From: JAICXG01 sp036494545
Lineage (GTDB): Bacteria > Verrucomicrobiota > Verrucomicrobiia > Chthoniobacterales > UBA10450
DNA: 64,000 nt
Direction: 5' to 3'
NCBI GenBank assembly: GCA_036494545.1
Contig: DASXOB010000016.1
Location: forward strand, 496,001 to 560,000
The position numbers and the translations under genes were made by a program. The first letter of the stretch is position 1. The number at the start of each line of letters is the position of its first letter. The notes under the pieces are model-generated. The model was not told the origin of the DNA and searched no databases. It worked only from the letters and a program-made list of their open reading frames with translations. Of this stretch, positions 45,284 through 54,292 are shown piece after piece.

Positions 45284-46159
45284 ATGGAAATACCTTACAC
45301 CGTTACCGCCCGACCGGACACCGGGCTCTGGAACGCCAAGATCGGCATCTGGCTTTTTCTCGCCTCGGAAGTGATGCTCTTTGGCGGACTCTTCTCCGCC
45401 TACATTTTCCTCCGGCTTGACGCTGAGCCGGGCTTTTGGCCGCATGGTCTCCTCAACGTCCCCGTCGGCACGATGAACACGGCGATTCTCATTGCCTCAT
45501 CAGTCACGGTGGTTCTGGCCTGGGCTGCGCTGAAGATGCGCCAGTTCACCAAATACAAAATTTACATGGGGATCACGATCCTATGCGGCGTGGTCTTTCT
45601 CGTCGTGAAGCTGGCTTACGAATGGCCGCAAAAATACGAGCACTTCGGTGCCTTCATCAAGACGAACAAATTGGAGAAATACGAAAAGTATCTCGGTAAC
45701 AAGCACCTCCTTGCCGAGGGCCTTCCGCCGCGGGTCGAAATCACCGGTCATTTGCACAACCCTGCGGCCCTGCAGGATCCAAACATCAAAGAATACGAGA
45801 TCGGTCTTGATACGATTTATACCGATCCGACAAACAAGGCGATGGATCGCCCGCATTTTCTCTTCGTCCCGCCAACAGACAAAGTCGCCACGATCGAGAA
45901 GGCGGACGTCGAGCGAGGGACGATGTTTCTGCCCACTCATAGCACCTATTTTGCGAGCTATTTCACCATTACGGGCTTGCACGGCCTGCACGTCCTCGGC
46001 GGCGTGATCGTTTTCACCTATTTGTGGCTACCAGTGGGCTCCAAATTGTACCGGCAAAATCCCGAACACCTTGCAAATCGAGTTGAGGTTGCGGGGTTAT
46101 TCTGGCACTTTGTCGATCTCGTTTGGATCTTCGTTTTTCCGCTTTTTTACCTGCTCTGA
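45284..46159 (+). CDS. ctaE: Cytochrome c oxidase subunit III
   Basis: The 291-residue product has the COX3 fold: W-L-F-L-A-S-E-V-M-L-F-G-G-L-F near residue 30, then helices, and the C-terminal H-S-T-Y-F-A-S-Y-F-T-I-T-G-L-H-G-L-H-V-L-G-G and W-H-F-V-D-L-V-W-I-F-V-F-P motifs. A soluble loop of about 90 residues (K-Y-E-K-Y-L-G-N-K ... P-H-F-L-F-V-P) interrupts the middle, longer than in most family members. It stabilises subunit I in the inner membrane. Confidence 0.95.
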   Translation: MEIPYTVTARPDTGLWNAKIGIWLFLASEVMLFGGLFSAYIFLRLDAEPGFWPHGLLNVPVGTMNTAILIASSVTVVLAWAALKMRQFTKYKIYMGITILCGVVFLVVKLAYEWPQKYEHFGAFIKTNKLEKYEKYLGNKHLLAEGLPPRVEITGHLHNPAALQDPNIKEYEIGLDTIYTDPTNKAMDRPHFLFVPPTDKVATIEKADVERGTMFLPTHSTYFASYFTITGLHGLHVLGGVIVFTYLWLPVGSKLYRQNPEHLANRVEVAGLFWHFVDLVWIFVFPLFYLL

Positions 46160-46163
46160 TTCG

Positions 46164-46514
46164 ATGAATAATCCGCCAACCACCGAACCGGTCGAGCACG
46201 AGACAGAGCATTATGCGCCGCACAGCCACGACGTGAGTAAACACGTTCGCGGTTATCTCATGGTCGGTGGAACGCTGCTCGTCTGCACGGCCCTTACCGT
46301 CTTTCTCTCCTACATGGATTTCGGTTCGCAGAAGGCGAACGTCGCTGTCGCGATGGTGCTGGCGACATTCAAAGCCGGTCTGGTTGCGTATATTTTCATG
46401 CACCTGTCGGCGGAGAAAAAACTCATTTATCGGGTGCTGATCTTCACCGGGATTTTCGTCTTCGGTCTTTTCTGGCTCACTTACCTGGCCTGGTACGATC
46501 CGGTCGTTCACTAG
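46164..46514 (+). CDS. ctaF: Cytochrome c oxidase subunit IV (bacterial type)
   Basis: The 116-residue product has three hydrophobic helices and the caa3-type subunit IV pattern (H-V-R-G-Y-L-M-V-G, A-T-F-K-A-G-L-V-A-Y-I-F-M-H-L). The N-terminus is histidine-rich. Only four bases separate it from subunit III. The start at 46164 was chosen because the longer frame to 46071 overlaps subunit III. Confidence 0.85.
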   Translation: MNNPPTTEPVEHETEHYAPHSHDVSKHVRGYLMVGGTLLVCTALTVFLSYMDFGSQKANVAVAMVLATFKAGLVAYIFMHLSAEKKLIYRVLIFTGIFVFGLFWLTYLAWYDPVVH

Positions 46515-46721
46515 ATGTCGCTCAAAGCCGTCCATATTATCTTTATCGTTTTCTCGACGCTGCTCGCCTTCGCGTTGGGGATTTACTGCGTCTGGGTGAA
46601 TCGGACTAACGAGACTACCGCTTATACGCCGGGTGCGGTTTGCTCCTTTGCCATCGCACTCATGCTCGTCATCTATGGCTGCTGGTTCTGGCGCAAGATG
46701 AAACGGCTCCGCCTCATCTGA
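46515..46721 (+). CDS. Small membrane protein of the oxidase operon, unknown function
   Basis: The 68-residue product has two hydrophobic helices (I-I-F-I-V-F-S-T-L-L-A-F-A-L-G and A-L-M-L-V-I-Y-G-C-W-F-W) and a basic C-terminus. I do not recognise the family. Its ATG directly follows the subunit IV stop and its TGA overlaps the next ATG, so it is a translated operon member, likely a small oxidase assembly or accessory subunit. Confidence 0.75.
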   Translation: MSLKAVHIIFIVFSTLLAFALGIYCVWVNRTNETTAYTPGAVCSFAIALMLVIYGCWFWRKMKRLRLI

Positions 46722-46981
46722 TGAAACGAAGATTGCTTTTCTGCTTTTTCGTTCTTCTCGCCTCGCCGATGGGTCAGGCGCTCGCCTGTGCAACATGCAT
46801 GGCGGGGAAAGATTCCAAAACGACTGCGAACATGGCGGTCGCCATTTGGGTGATGATTGGCGCGGTCATGTCGGTTCTCGGCGGGGTGAGCGCTTTCGGC
46901 GTGCACCTCTGGCGTCATGCGAATGTGCCACTGCAACCGCACGAACAATTAATCGACGAGGACCTCGAGAAGTATGACTAG
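46721..46981 (+). CDS. Small exported/membrane protein with C-X-X-C motif
   Basis: The 86-residue product has a signal-like N-terminus (R-R-L-L-F-C-F-F-V-L-L-A-S-P), then C-A-T-C-M, and a second membrane helix. The C-A-T-C pair could bind copper or act as a thiol in oxidase assembly; this is inference. It is coupled to its neighbours on both sides: TGATG at its start and an eight-base overlap with subunit II at its end. Confidence 0.75.
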   Translation: MKRRLLFCFFVLLASPMGQALACATCMAGKDSKTTANMAVAIWVMIGAVMSVLGGVSAFGVHLWRHANVPLQPHEQLIDEDLEKYD

Positions 46982-47843
46982 CCTGGCGCTGATCAACGAA
47001 TTTCTCGGTCAGCCGCCTAACGTTTCCGAGCACGGCTACCAGATCGATCACATTATTGAGTTTTGTCATTGGTTCATGGGCGCGCTCTTTATCGGGTGGT
47101 GGGCCTATTTCATTTACGTTCTCATTCGCTTTCGTAAGAGCCGTCACCCAGTCGCAAATCACGAAGGCGTGACGAGCGGCATTTCGACTCATCTGGAGTT
47201 TGCTGTCGTACTGATCGAAGGCGTGCTTCTCATTGGCTTCGCGATTCCACTCTGGTCGCAGCGCGTGAATGCGTTTCCTAACGACAAAAACGCGATCGTC
47301 GTTCATGCCATCGGGCAGCAGTTCAATTGGAATTTTCATCTTCCGGGTCCAGACGGCGTTTTCGGACGACGCGATCTTTCGTTCGTCAGCAATTCGAATC
47401 CACTCGGCCTCGACTCCAGCGATCCTCATGCAAAGGACGATCTTGTCGTGCTGGGCGAGCTACATGTGCCGGTGGATCGCAATGTGGTGGTGGATGTTTC
47501 CTCCAAGGATGTAATTCATAACTTTGCGCTGCCCAATTTGCGCATCGCGCAGGATGCCATTCCGGGCGAAATCATTCCGATGTGGTTTAAGCCGATTAAG
47601 ACCGGAAGCTACGACATCGTGTGCGGACAGCTCTGTGGGCTTGGCCATTATGCAATGAAGGGCACACTCGTGGTCGATACTCCGGCCGATTATCAGGCGT
47701 GGTTGAAAGAACGTGCTGAGCTGGCCGCACCGGCCGCGCCGCCGGCCTTGCAGCGTCCGCCGGGCGAGCCCCCGCCGGGTCCGACACCCGGTACCGTGCC
47801 GCCGCCGGGCGCTCCGAAAACCGAAAAGCCAGGCGGCGGATAA
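46974..47843 (+). CDS. ctaC: Cytochrome c oxidase subunit II
   Basis: The 289-residue product has two N-terminal helices (about residues 30-50 and 75-92) and the periplasmic CuA domain. Ligands are visible in V-I-H-N-F and C-G-Q-L-C-G-L-G-H-Y-A-M. No fused cytochrome c domain follows; instead the C-terminus is a 45-residue proline tail. It takes electrons from a soluble or membrane cytochrome c. In most bacteria subunit II precedes subunit I; here it comes after subunits I, III and IV and the two small proteins. Confidence 0.95.
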   Translation: MTSLALINEFLGQPPNVSEHGYQIDHIIEFCHWFMGALFIGWWAYFIYVLIRFRKSRHPVANHEGVTSGISTHLEFAVVLIEGVLLIGFAIPLWSQRVNAFPNDKNAIVVHAIGQQFNWNFHLPGPDGVFGRRDLSFVSNSNPLGLDSSDPHAKDDLVVLGELHVPVDRNVVVDVSSKDVIHNFALPNLRIAQDAIPGEIIPMWFKPIKTGSYDIVCGQLCGLGHYAMKGTLVVDTPADYQAWLKERAELAAPAAPPALQRPPGEPPPGPTPGTVPPPGAPKTEKPGGG

Positions 47844-47867
47844 TGGTGGCTCGGCCTTTGCGCCGGC

Positions 47868-48923
47868 ATGAACCACGCACCGATGCGCACGCCCGCCGCT
47901 GATACGAATCCTTTCCTCCGTCGCTTTGCCTGGTTCACCGCCGGCGCGACCGTCTTGCTTATTTGCAGCGGGGGCATGGTGACAAGCAAGAACGCTGGAC
48001 TCGCCGTGCCCGATTGGCCGACCACCTTCGGCTACAACATGTTTTTCTTTCCCTTCTCCAAATGGGTTGGCGGAATCTTCTTCGAACATACTCATCGCCT
48101 GATCGCCTCGGTGATTGGGTTCCTCACCATTATTCTGGCGTTCTGGCTTTGGCGTTCGGATGTGTCGCGCTGGGTGAAGACGCTCGGCTGGGTTTCGTTA
48201 GGCGCGGTCGTTCTTCAGGGAATTCTCGGCGGCTTGCGCGTGACTCTGCTTAAGGATCAGATCGGGATTTTTCACGCCTGTCTCGCGCAAGCTTTCCTGG
48301 GACTCTTGGTCGTGATCGCTCTGGCAATTTCTCCGGTTTGGCGGCGGATGGTTCCGGCGCTCATGCCGGTTCCCGCGCTGGCAACTTTTGCCTTGGTTGT
48401 CACGTGCCTTATCTATGGCCAGCTCGCTCTTGGTGCGACCATGCGACACCAGCATCGCGATTTGGCAATCATCGATTTTCCGCTCGCTTATGGGCAGATC
48501 ATTCCTGCTACGGACCCGGCTGCGATCGCGAAGATCAATCAGGCGCGCGATGCACAAGCACTTTCCGACGTGACCGCTGGTCAGATCTGGCTGCAAATAG
48601 CGCATCGTTTTCTTGCGGCGATCATCGGCATGGCGATCGCCACATTTTGGTTTCTCGTTAGGCGCTGCAAGAGTTTCCCGTCGTTTCTGCGCAAGCTCGC
48701 CGATGCCTGGCTTGGATTAGTCATTTTCCAGATCGCGCTCGGCGGCTGGACCATTTTGAGCAACAAGGCAGCCGATATTGCGACCGCGCATGTCGCCGTA
48801 GGCGCGATTACCTTTGCGACTGGCATTATGAGTTGTGCTGTTCTGCTCCGTCTTCGTTTTCTCGCCCGGAACACGGGATGGCGCGCGAAAGAAGTCAGCC
48901 CGGTTACAGCTGCCGTTTCATGA
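47868..48923 (+). CDS. ctaA: Haem A synthase
   Basis: The 351-residue membrane protein has about eight helices and the COX15/CtaA histidines in F-E-H-T-H-R-L and I-F-H-A-C-L, plus the C-terminal counterparts Q-I-A-H-R-F-L and A-T-A-H-V-A-V. N-terminal T-S-K-N-A-G-L-A-V-P-D-W-P-T is also conserved. It converts haem O to haem A for the oxidase. The ctaB gene overlaps its stop as ATGA. Confidence 0.95.
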   Translation: MNHAPMRTPAADTNPFLRRFAWFTAGATVLLICSGGMVTSKNAGLAVPDWPTTFGYNMFFFPFSKWVGGIFFEHTHRLIASVIGFLTIILAFWLWRSDVSRWVKTLGWVSLGAVVLQGILGGLRVTLLKDQIGIFHACLAQAFLGLLVVIALAISPVWRRMVPALMPVPALATFALVVTCLIYGQLALGATMRHQHRDLAIIDFPLAYGQIIPATDPAAIAKINQARDAQALSDVTAGQIWLQIAHRFLAAIIGMAIATFWFLVRRCKSFPSFLRKLADAWLGLVIFQIALGGWTILSNKAADIATAHVAVGAITFATGIMSCAVLLRLRFLARNTGWRAKEVSPVTAAVS

Positions 48924-49819
48924 AAGCTGTCGTGATCGAGTCACCCGCGAGGTCGATTGAGCGCGCCTGGACCATGGCCGATCTCGCCGAACTGGTGAAA
49001 GCTCGGCTGACACTTCTGGTTCTGATCACCACCGCGGTTGGTTTCTATCTCGGCTGGACTGGACCGTTCAATTTTGTCCCTCTTTTTCATGCGGTTATGG
49101 GCACCGCCCTGGCTGCGGCGAGCGCGGCTGCGCTGAATCAGTGGCGGGAATATCGTTTTGATTCGATCATGCTGCGCACGCGCATGCGGCCGATTCCGGC
49201 AGGTCGAATATCGCCGCGCGATGGACTATTGATTGGCATTTTCCTTGGCCTGACTGGTTTGGCCTATCTTTGTTTGGCGGTGAATCTCTTAAGTGCCTTC
49301 CTCGCTGCGCTCACGATCGGGCTTTACATTTTCGCCTACACGCCCCTGAAACGCATCAGCACCGTCAACACGCTGGTCGGCGCGATTCCCGGCGCGATTC
49401 CGCCCATGATCGGTTGGGCGGCAGCGCGCGGGACAGTTGACGCCGAAGCATGGAGTCTTTTCGTTATCCTATTTGCCTGGCAGATGCCGCACTTCTTCTC
49501 TCTCTCATGGATGTATCGTGCCGATTACGCCCGCGCGGGCTTTCGCATGATGTCGAGCGATGACGAGGCCGGTCTGCGCAGTTCCAGTCAAAGTGTTCTT
49601 TTCTGCATTCTACTGTTGATCGTTGCGGGTATTCCCGCCTATCTCGGCCTAACGAAAGTAGCTTACCTTCCAATCGCGCTCGCCTTGAGTGGATGGTTCG
49701 TTGTCATGGCCATGCGCTTCCATAACCTGCGCGAACCTGTCCGAGCGCGCTCTCTCTTTCTCACGTCCATCGCCTATCTACCTCTATTGCTCGGCGCCCT
49801 CGTCCTGACAAAGGCATGA
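48920..49819 (+). CDS. ctaB: Haem O synthase (protohaem IX farnesyltransferase)
   Basis: The 299-residue UbiA-type prenyltransferase has K-A-R-L-T-L-L-V-L near the start, N-Q-W-R-E-Y-R-F-D-S-I-M-L-R-T-R-M-R-P-I-P (first Asp-rich/Arg region) and Y-T-P-L-K-R. It farnesylates haem B to haem O in the inner membrane, upstream of haem A synthase. The start at 48920 overlaps the ctaA stop; the next gene starts within its own stop, giving a coupled run. Confidence 0.96.
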   Translation: MKAVVIESPARSIERAWTMADLAELVKARLTLLVLITTAVGFYLGWTGPFNFVPLFHAVMGTALAAASAAALNQWREYRFDSIMLRTRMRPIPAGRISPRDGLLIGIFLGLTGLAYLCLAVNLLSAFLAALTIGLYIFAYTPLKRISTVNTLVGAIPGAIPPMIGWAAARGTVDAEAWSLFVILFAWQMPHFFSLSWMYRADYARAGFRMMSSDDEAGLRSSSQSVLFCILLLIVAGIPAYLGLTKVAYLPIALALSGWFVVMAMRFHNLREPVRARSLFLTSIAYLPLLLGALVLTKA

Positions 49820-50484
49820 ATAGTGGCAGCTCCACTCTTGAGCCTGTTCGGGCACCTCTCTCCTGGCGTGCGCTGCTCTGGAAGGCAACTCTTATTCTTA
49901 TTCCGCTCTTAACCGCCGCTGGCATTTTCCTCTTTCGCCAGGTGGAAGTCGAGCGCCTCGCCAGCCATCAATTGCAGAAGTATGGCGTAGTCCCGCCATT
50001 TCAACTTACCGATCAAAACGGACAACCCTTTGGCAGTGAACAATTGCGCGGCAGAATCTGGATCGCAGATTTTATCTATACTGGCTGCCCCGGCCCTTGT
50101 CCGATGATTAGCAGCCGGATGAGCGAAACGCAAAAGCCGCTTGAGGAGACCGATGTCATGCTGGTCTCCTTTAGCGTCGATCCGCAACGGGATACGCCCG
50201 AAGTGCTGCGACAGTACGCTGCCAAACTCAACGCGATACCAACGCGTTGGAAATTTCTTACCGGCGACAAAAGCGCTATCTATCGACTGGCCCAATTCGG
50301 CTTTAAGCTCGCAGCGAGCGAAGGCGATGCTGGACCGATTCATAGCACCAGACTGGTCCTGATAGATCGGGCAGGAGTTATCCGCGGATATTACGACGCG
50401 ACGGACGCAGATGGGATTACACGTCTCCTGGCAGACACTCACCACCTCCTGCAACAGCAACCTCCCGCCAAATACGGTTCTTAA
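49816..50484 (+). CDS. SCO1/SenC/PrrC-family copper chaperone
   Basis: The 222-residue product has an N-terminal membrane anchor (residues 25-42) and a thioredoxin-fold SCO domain with Y-T-G-C-P-G-P-C-P (copper/thiol cysteines) and the copper-binding histidine in I-H-S-T-R-L-V-L-I-D. It helps insert copper into the CuA site of subunit II. It is the last gene of the operon and is convergent with the next, overlapping it by four bases. Confidence 0.93.
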   Translation: MNSGSSTLEPVRAPLSWRALLWKATLILIPLLTAAGIFLFRQVEVERLASHQLQKYGVVPPFQLTDQNGQPFGSEQLRGRIWIADFIYTGCPGPCPMISSRMSETQKPLEETDVMLVSFSVDPQRDTPEVLRQYAAKLNAIPTRWKFLTGDKSAIYRLAQFGFKLAASEGDAGPIHSTRLVLIDRAGVIRGYYDATDADGITRLLADTHHLLQQQPPAKYGS

Positions 50485-51083
50485 AGGTTTTGCCAGGTAT
50501 ACAAACTGCGCTGAAAAGCATCGCGCAATGGCTTGTAATCAGCTTCCAGAGAAGTGAGCCGAAAGCTCATCGCTTCCGGTTTGCGGTCAAGGACGAGAGA
50601 GTAACAGGCAAACTTCTGACCAAAGAAGGTGTAAGTTATCTCGATGAGATAGGTTTGCTTGCCGGCGATTTGCAGCGGGTTCAGTTCGTCGGATGTTATC
50701 TTCGCCTGCTGATTTCCTTCAGGGAGAGAAGCGATCGCTCTTTCGCGTAACTGCTTTCGTCCTTCTTCATCGAAAGAGAGATGCGTCGCGGGAGGCAGTT
50801 TGGCGATGACGGCTCGGGCCTGCGCCACGTTCGGCGGCTGTAACTCCAGAGAATCGCGTCCTCCGGAATACTTCCAGCCCTGTGGCGGCTGATAGATCGC
50901 CTTGTTACTCGTGCCGTTGGCGAAGGTGAGTTGCCACATTTTTATGCCTTCTAACTCGAAAGGCTGCAATTGTGGCGAAAGGTCGAGCGATAATTCTGCT
51001 CTCGCGGGGACGGGAAGGAGAACCAGAGCCAGTAAGACCAAGGCAGGCCTCAAGACGAATTGATTTACTGCGCCAGAAACCAT
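50481..51083 (-). CDS. Exported protein of unknown function
   Basis: The 200-residue product has a signal peptide (V-L-R-P-A-L-V-L-L-A-L-V-L-L-P-V-P-A-R-A) and no motif that I recognise. It overlaps the end of the 600-residue prepilin-associated gene by 19 bases, so it is probably the last gene of that minus-strand operon, perhaps a secreted or periplasmic partner. The function is unknown. Confidence 0.75.
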   Translation of the reverse strand: MVSGAVNQFVLRPALVLLALVLLPVPARAELSLDLSPQLQPFELEGIKMWQLTFANGTSNKAIYQPPQGWKYSGGRDSLELQPPNVAQARAVIAKLPPATHLSFDEEGRKQLRERAIASLPEGNQQAKITSDELNPLQIAGKQTYLIEITYTFFGQKFACYSLVLDRKPEAMSFRLTSLEADYKPLRDAFQRSLYTWQNL

Positions 51084-52867
51084 CGCCCTTTGATATAGCT
51101 GTAAACTGGCAAGCTACCTGGAGGAGTGTAGACTTGCAGGTTAGTGTCGAAAAACCATTGCCGATTCGGCGGGTTGTAGACATTGCCGCTCCCCCATTTT
51201 CCGATCGACTGGCCGCTTTTGTATAGTTCTACCATCGATCCGTAATAGGTGAATGACTTCCCGGTCCAATCCTCAAGAAAGCGCGGAAAGTTTTCCGCGC
51301 CTCCGCTATAATTGTTGTTAACGCTCGGGACGATCCCAGAGACAATGGCGGTGTTAACTGTCGTATTACTCGCCGTCCTTGAGCCAAGACTGGAGGATGA
51401 GTTGGAATCGTTCCAGGAGTTCGAAAGGATGTTGACTGCGTCGGCCACCACCGCACAAGGCGCGCGCGTATACCCTGTTATCTGGGGCTGAGCGTAATTA
51501 CCTGAGTTAGATGGAGGGTTGCTTCCGCCGGTGTTGTAGTCGCCTTGGATATAAACCGGGTTTTGACTCGCGACGGTGATTCCATTGCTTGGTATGATCG
51601 CGCCATTCTTTAATCGTATCCCGCGCTTTGGAGTGCCACCCGTGGTGCTCGCGCTCGTGTCGCTAATGTAGATGATGTTATTAAAGGGGCCAAGGGTGCC
51701 GTTTTGGATTGCGGTACTTACCGCTCCCATATCCAGCGTCGCGAGACGCACCGACGCGCCTTCCCGATTGTCTTGGATTGTCTGATTAGTAGTGATGGCA
51801 CTGCTGAATGTCGCGTAAATAGCGGCTGCATTGCCAGTGCTCGAAGGTCCCAGCACATTGTCATTTTGATCCTTAATCGTAACCGTATTACTCGAATTGA
51901 TCAAAATCTTTACTCCCGCCTGGTCGTAGTAGCGCTTCCCGTCCAAAGGATCCGTGTAACTGGGATTCGGCGGCTCGATGAGCTCATGATAACTATCGTT
52001 GTTTGGATTTCTATCCGCGGGGTTGAAGATACGAGTCGAGTCCAGCCCAAAAGGCTGATGAGCGACGTCATACGCCGGAGGCAGATTGGCGGGATAATTG
52101 GGAGAGGTCGGAGTCTCGGGAGCACTCCCGCCAGGGGCGCGTGAGTCGCCCGGCTCAAAGCCAATCACCCAGTCGGTTCCATAAGTGACTTTGCTTTGAA
52201 AGGTCAGGAGGTTGTGTCCGGTGTAGAGCGTACCGTTAGTATGCACCCAGCCGGTGACATTCATCGCCGCTCCGGGATGGAGCTCGAGCGGATCGACATA
52301 GAAGATCGCCCAGTTCCAGGGTGAAAGCTGTTGCTTTTGGAGGACTCTCCTCACCTTTGTTGTAACATAACCGTCCAGCACCGGCAGGCTAACATCGGCT
52401 TCGGCCAGATAATCGTAAGTCGCAGTAACAGGTGATTGCCCGATCGCCGGCACGAGCAGCGCCGCGTCATCAATGGGATTCATCTGTGGGTCGACTGCTA
52501 TGACCTGAAAGTTCGAAACAGTTGGTAGTGGTCCGAGGGCGCTACTAATCGGAGCACGCTGCGCCGAGAAACCTTGCACTTTGGGGAACTGACTTTGGGT
52601 AGGTAATGGGATATTGGTAAAGGAACTTGTGTGAAGCGATGCATCCGTATTGCCGCGGCAAATCTCTCGCCAATATCCAAAGGCATGATCAAGTACGCCG
52701 TCCCCGATCCCGATCGCGGATTGCAAACCCTCGCTCCTTTGGACCTGATGACGGACCATTGCGGTATACTCCATGGCGACGACGACCGTAACCGAGAGAG
52801 TGACAATGACGGACAGGACCACAATGAGAGCAGAGCCCTGGTTAGGTGACCGTTGTGCGAGATTCAT
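51065..52867 (-). CDS. PilX/prepilin-operon protein with N-terminal helix
   Basis: The 600-residue product starts N-Q-G-S-A-L-I-V-V-L-S-V-I-V-T-L-S-V-T-V-V-V-A-M-E, a type IV prepilin-like segment (SAL-I-V-V-L as in PilX/GspK). The rest is a large Asn/Ser/Thr-rich exported domain. It overlaps the next pseudopilin gene by four bases. Function is not known; it may be a minor pseudopilin or a cargo exported by the machinery. Confidence 0.7.
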   Translation of the reverse strand: MNLAQRSPNQGSALIVVLSVIVTLSVTVVVAMEYTAMVRHQVQRSEGLQSAIGIGDGVLDHAFGYWREICRGNTDASLHTSSFTNIPLPTQSQFPKVQGFSAQRAPISSALGPLPTVSNFQVIAVDPQMNPIDDAALLVPAIGQSPVTATYDYLAEADVSLPVLDGYVTTKVRRVLQKQQLSPWNWAIFYVDPLELHPGAAMNVTGWVHTNGTLYTGHNLLTFQSKVTYGTDWVIGFEPGDSRAPGGSAPETPTSPNYPANLPPAYDVAHQPFGLDSTRIFNPADRNPNNDSYHELIEPPNPSYTDPLDGKRYYDQAGVKILINSSNTVTIKDQNDNVLGPSSTGNAAAIYATFSSAITTNQTIQDNREGASVRLATLDMGAVSTAIQNGTLGPFNNIIYISDTSASTTGGTPKRGIRLKNGAIIPSNGITVASQNPVYIQGDYNTGGSNPPSNSGNYAQPQITGYTRAPCAVVADAVNILSNSWNDSNSSSSLGSRTASNTTVNTAIVSGIVPSVNNNYSGGAENFPRFLEDWTGKSFTYYGSMVELYKSGQSIGKWGSGNVYNPPNRQWFFDTNLQVYTPPGSLPVYSYIKGRWFLAQ

Positions 52868-53685
52868 TGGTAGGTTGTCAAACGAGCTCGTGCTGGGACT
52901 TGTCCGTTGAGAAGAATGTTCGCCGACTTAAAACCACGATTTGAGGTTTGGCTGTCAGCGGTCGAAAGATCGATCGCGGCGACAAAGCGGTAATAAAGCG
53001 CGCCGGCCGGTGTTGTAGGAATCGAGAACGGAGTGGGGCTGGTGATATCCGTGCCTAGAACAGTGGTTGTTTGCTGATTGGACCCATGCCACTTGAGAGT
53101 TCCATGATCGACGGCGTAGAAACAGTGATTGGTGATAAAGCAGGGGATATTGTAGTAAGTGGGCGCGCCGGTTCCTTGAATAGCCACCCCAATGGGAGCG
53201 GTTAGGGTAAGATTGTACTGACCTCCGCCCAGACCGGTTACGGCGGTGATATCCTGCTCAATCATGTGCGATTCGATGATCAGCCGTTGTCCGACGACAG
53301 GAGCAGGATCGGCTGCGCTTGTTTGAATCTGCACGAAAGTGGAGGTGGGATCTGCGTCGGCGGCGACCTGATAAGGTCCTCCGGACCATAGTTGAAACGA
53401 GATGCCAGCGGCGGTTGTGCCGGAAACAGGGTTGGCAAGCGTGACGCCGCTGGAATCGGCCAGAGCGGGCAGAGAAACAGCCGAGTGAAGGTTTTGTACC
53501 AATTGAAGCATCGCGACGCGGGCCTGCTCGTGCGCGGTGTTCACGGCAGAGTTCTTAGCTCCCAAAATCATCCCAATGTTGAGCATCGAATAAATCGAAA
53601 GGCCGACGGCTCCAATCAAACCCATCGCAATACTGAGCTCCAGAATTGTGAGTCCGCGGGAGGCAGCTTTATTCGTTAGTCTCAT
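52864..53685 (-). CDS. Prepilin-type protein (PilW/GspJ-like)
   Basis: The 273-residue product carries the type IV pilin N-methylation motif R-G-L-T-I-L-E-L-S-I-A-M-G, with a hydrophobic helix after it. The rest is an extracellular beta-rich domain. It is part of a pseudopilin cluster on the minus strand, coupled by overlaps of four bases to both neighbours. Assembly ATPase and peptidase genes are not in the window. Confidence 0.82.
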   Translation of the reverse strand: MRLTNKAASRGLTILELSIAMGLIGAVGLSIYSMLNIGMILGAKNSAVNTAHEQARVAMLQLVQNLHSAVSLPALADSSGVTLANPVSGTTAAGISFQLWSGGPYQVAADADPTSTFVQIQTSAADPAPVVGQRLIIESHMIEQDITAVTGLGGGQYNLTLTAPIGVAIQGTGAPTYYNIPCFITNHCFYAVDHGTLKWHGSNQQTTTVLGTDITSPTPFSIPTTPAGALYYRFVAAIDLSTADSQTSNRGFKSANILLNGQVPARARLTTYQ

Positions 53686-54167
53686 ATGTCTGAAACACGA
53701 AGAGTGCTGCGGCTGACCGAGTAGTTTTGGCTTCGATAGCTATAGGTAACGGTCACATCGGCTCGATAGAGCGGCACAGTGACGCCGTTGGTTACAAAAC
53801 TCATGTCGGTTATGGTTGTAGTGAGCGTGCCGGCAACGATGGTGCCGGTGGTTGGCTCGCGGTAGATAGGCACGTTGTTGGTGACGTGCGTTCCGAGGAC
53901 GAGTTCGGGCGGAATTTGCGCAGTACCGTCGGAATTGGTCTTTTGCGGATTAAACGGACCGTCAGAAAGGACGAGATCGATTTGATTTTGCAGGACGGCG
54001 GCGGCCCCGGTGGCATTACGCGCGACGCTGGCGGCCCGGTTGAGGCTGGTCATCGCGCTGACAAAGGCAGTCATCGTGATCCCAATGAGGGCGATTCCGA
54101 CGGCCGCTTCTGTGAGTGTAAACGCGCCCTGAGAAAAACCGCCCGACCGAGGAAAACGTGTTCTCAT
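53682..54167 (-). CDS. Prepilin-type protein (minor pseudopilin, PilV/GspI-like)
   Basis: The 161-residue product has the pilin cleavage region Q-G-A-F-T-L-T-E-A-A-V-G-I-A-L-I-G and a hydrophobic helix. The Glu is at +5 if cleavage follows alanine. It is the first gene of the minus-strand pseudopilin operon; the 125 bases upstream to rfbA look non-coding and may hold its promoter. Confidence 0.8.
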   Translation of the reverse strand: MRTRFPRSGGFSQGAFTLTEAAVGIALIGITMTAFVSAMTSLNRAASVARNATGAAAVLQNQIDLVLSDGPFNPQKTNSDGTAQIPPELVLGTHVTNNVPIYREPTTGTIVAGTLTTTITDMSFVTNGVTVPLYRADVTVTYSYRSQNYSVSRSTLRVSDI

Positions 54168-54292
54168 CGTGACCTTTAAAAAGAGCAGCCCACATGCCGC
54201 CCCCTATAATTTCCATAAACGGCAAGGCGAAGGTTCGACTTCTCTGCGAGAAGAAGATACTGCCGATCTGGCAAGCCGGACCGGCGAGGCGG

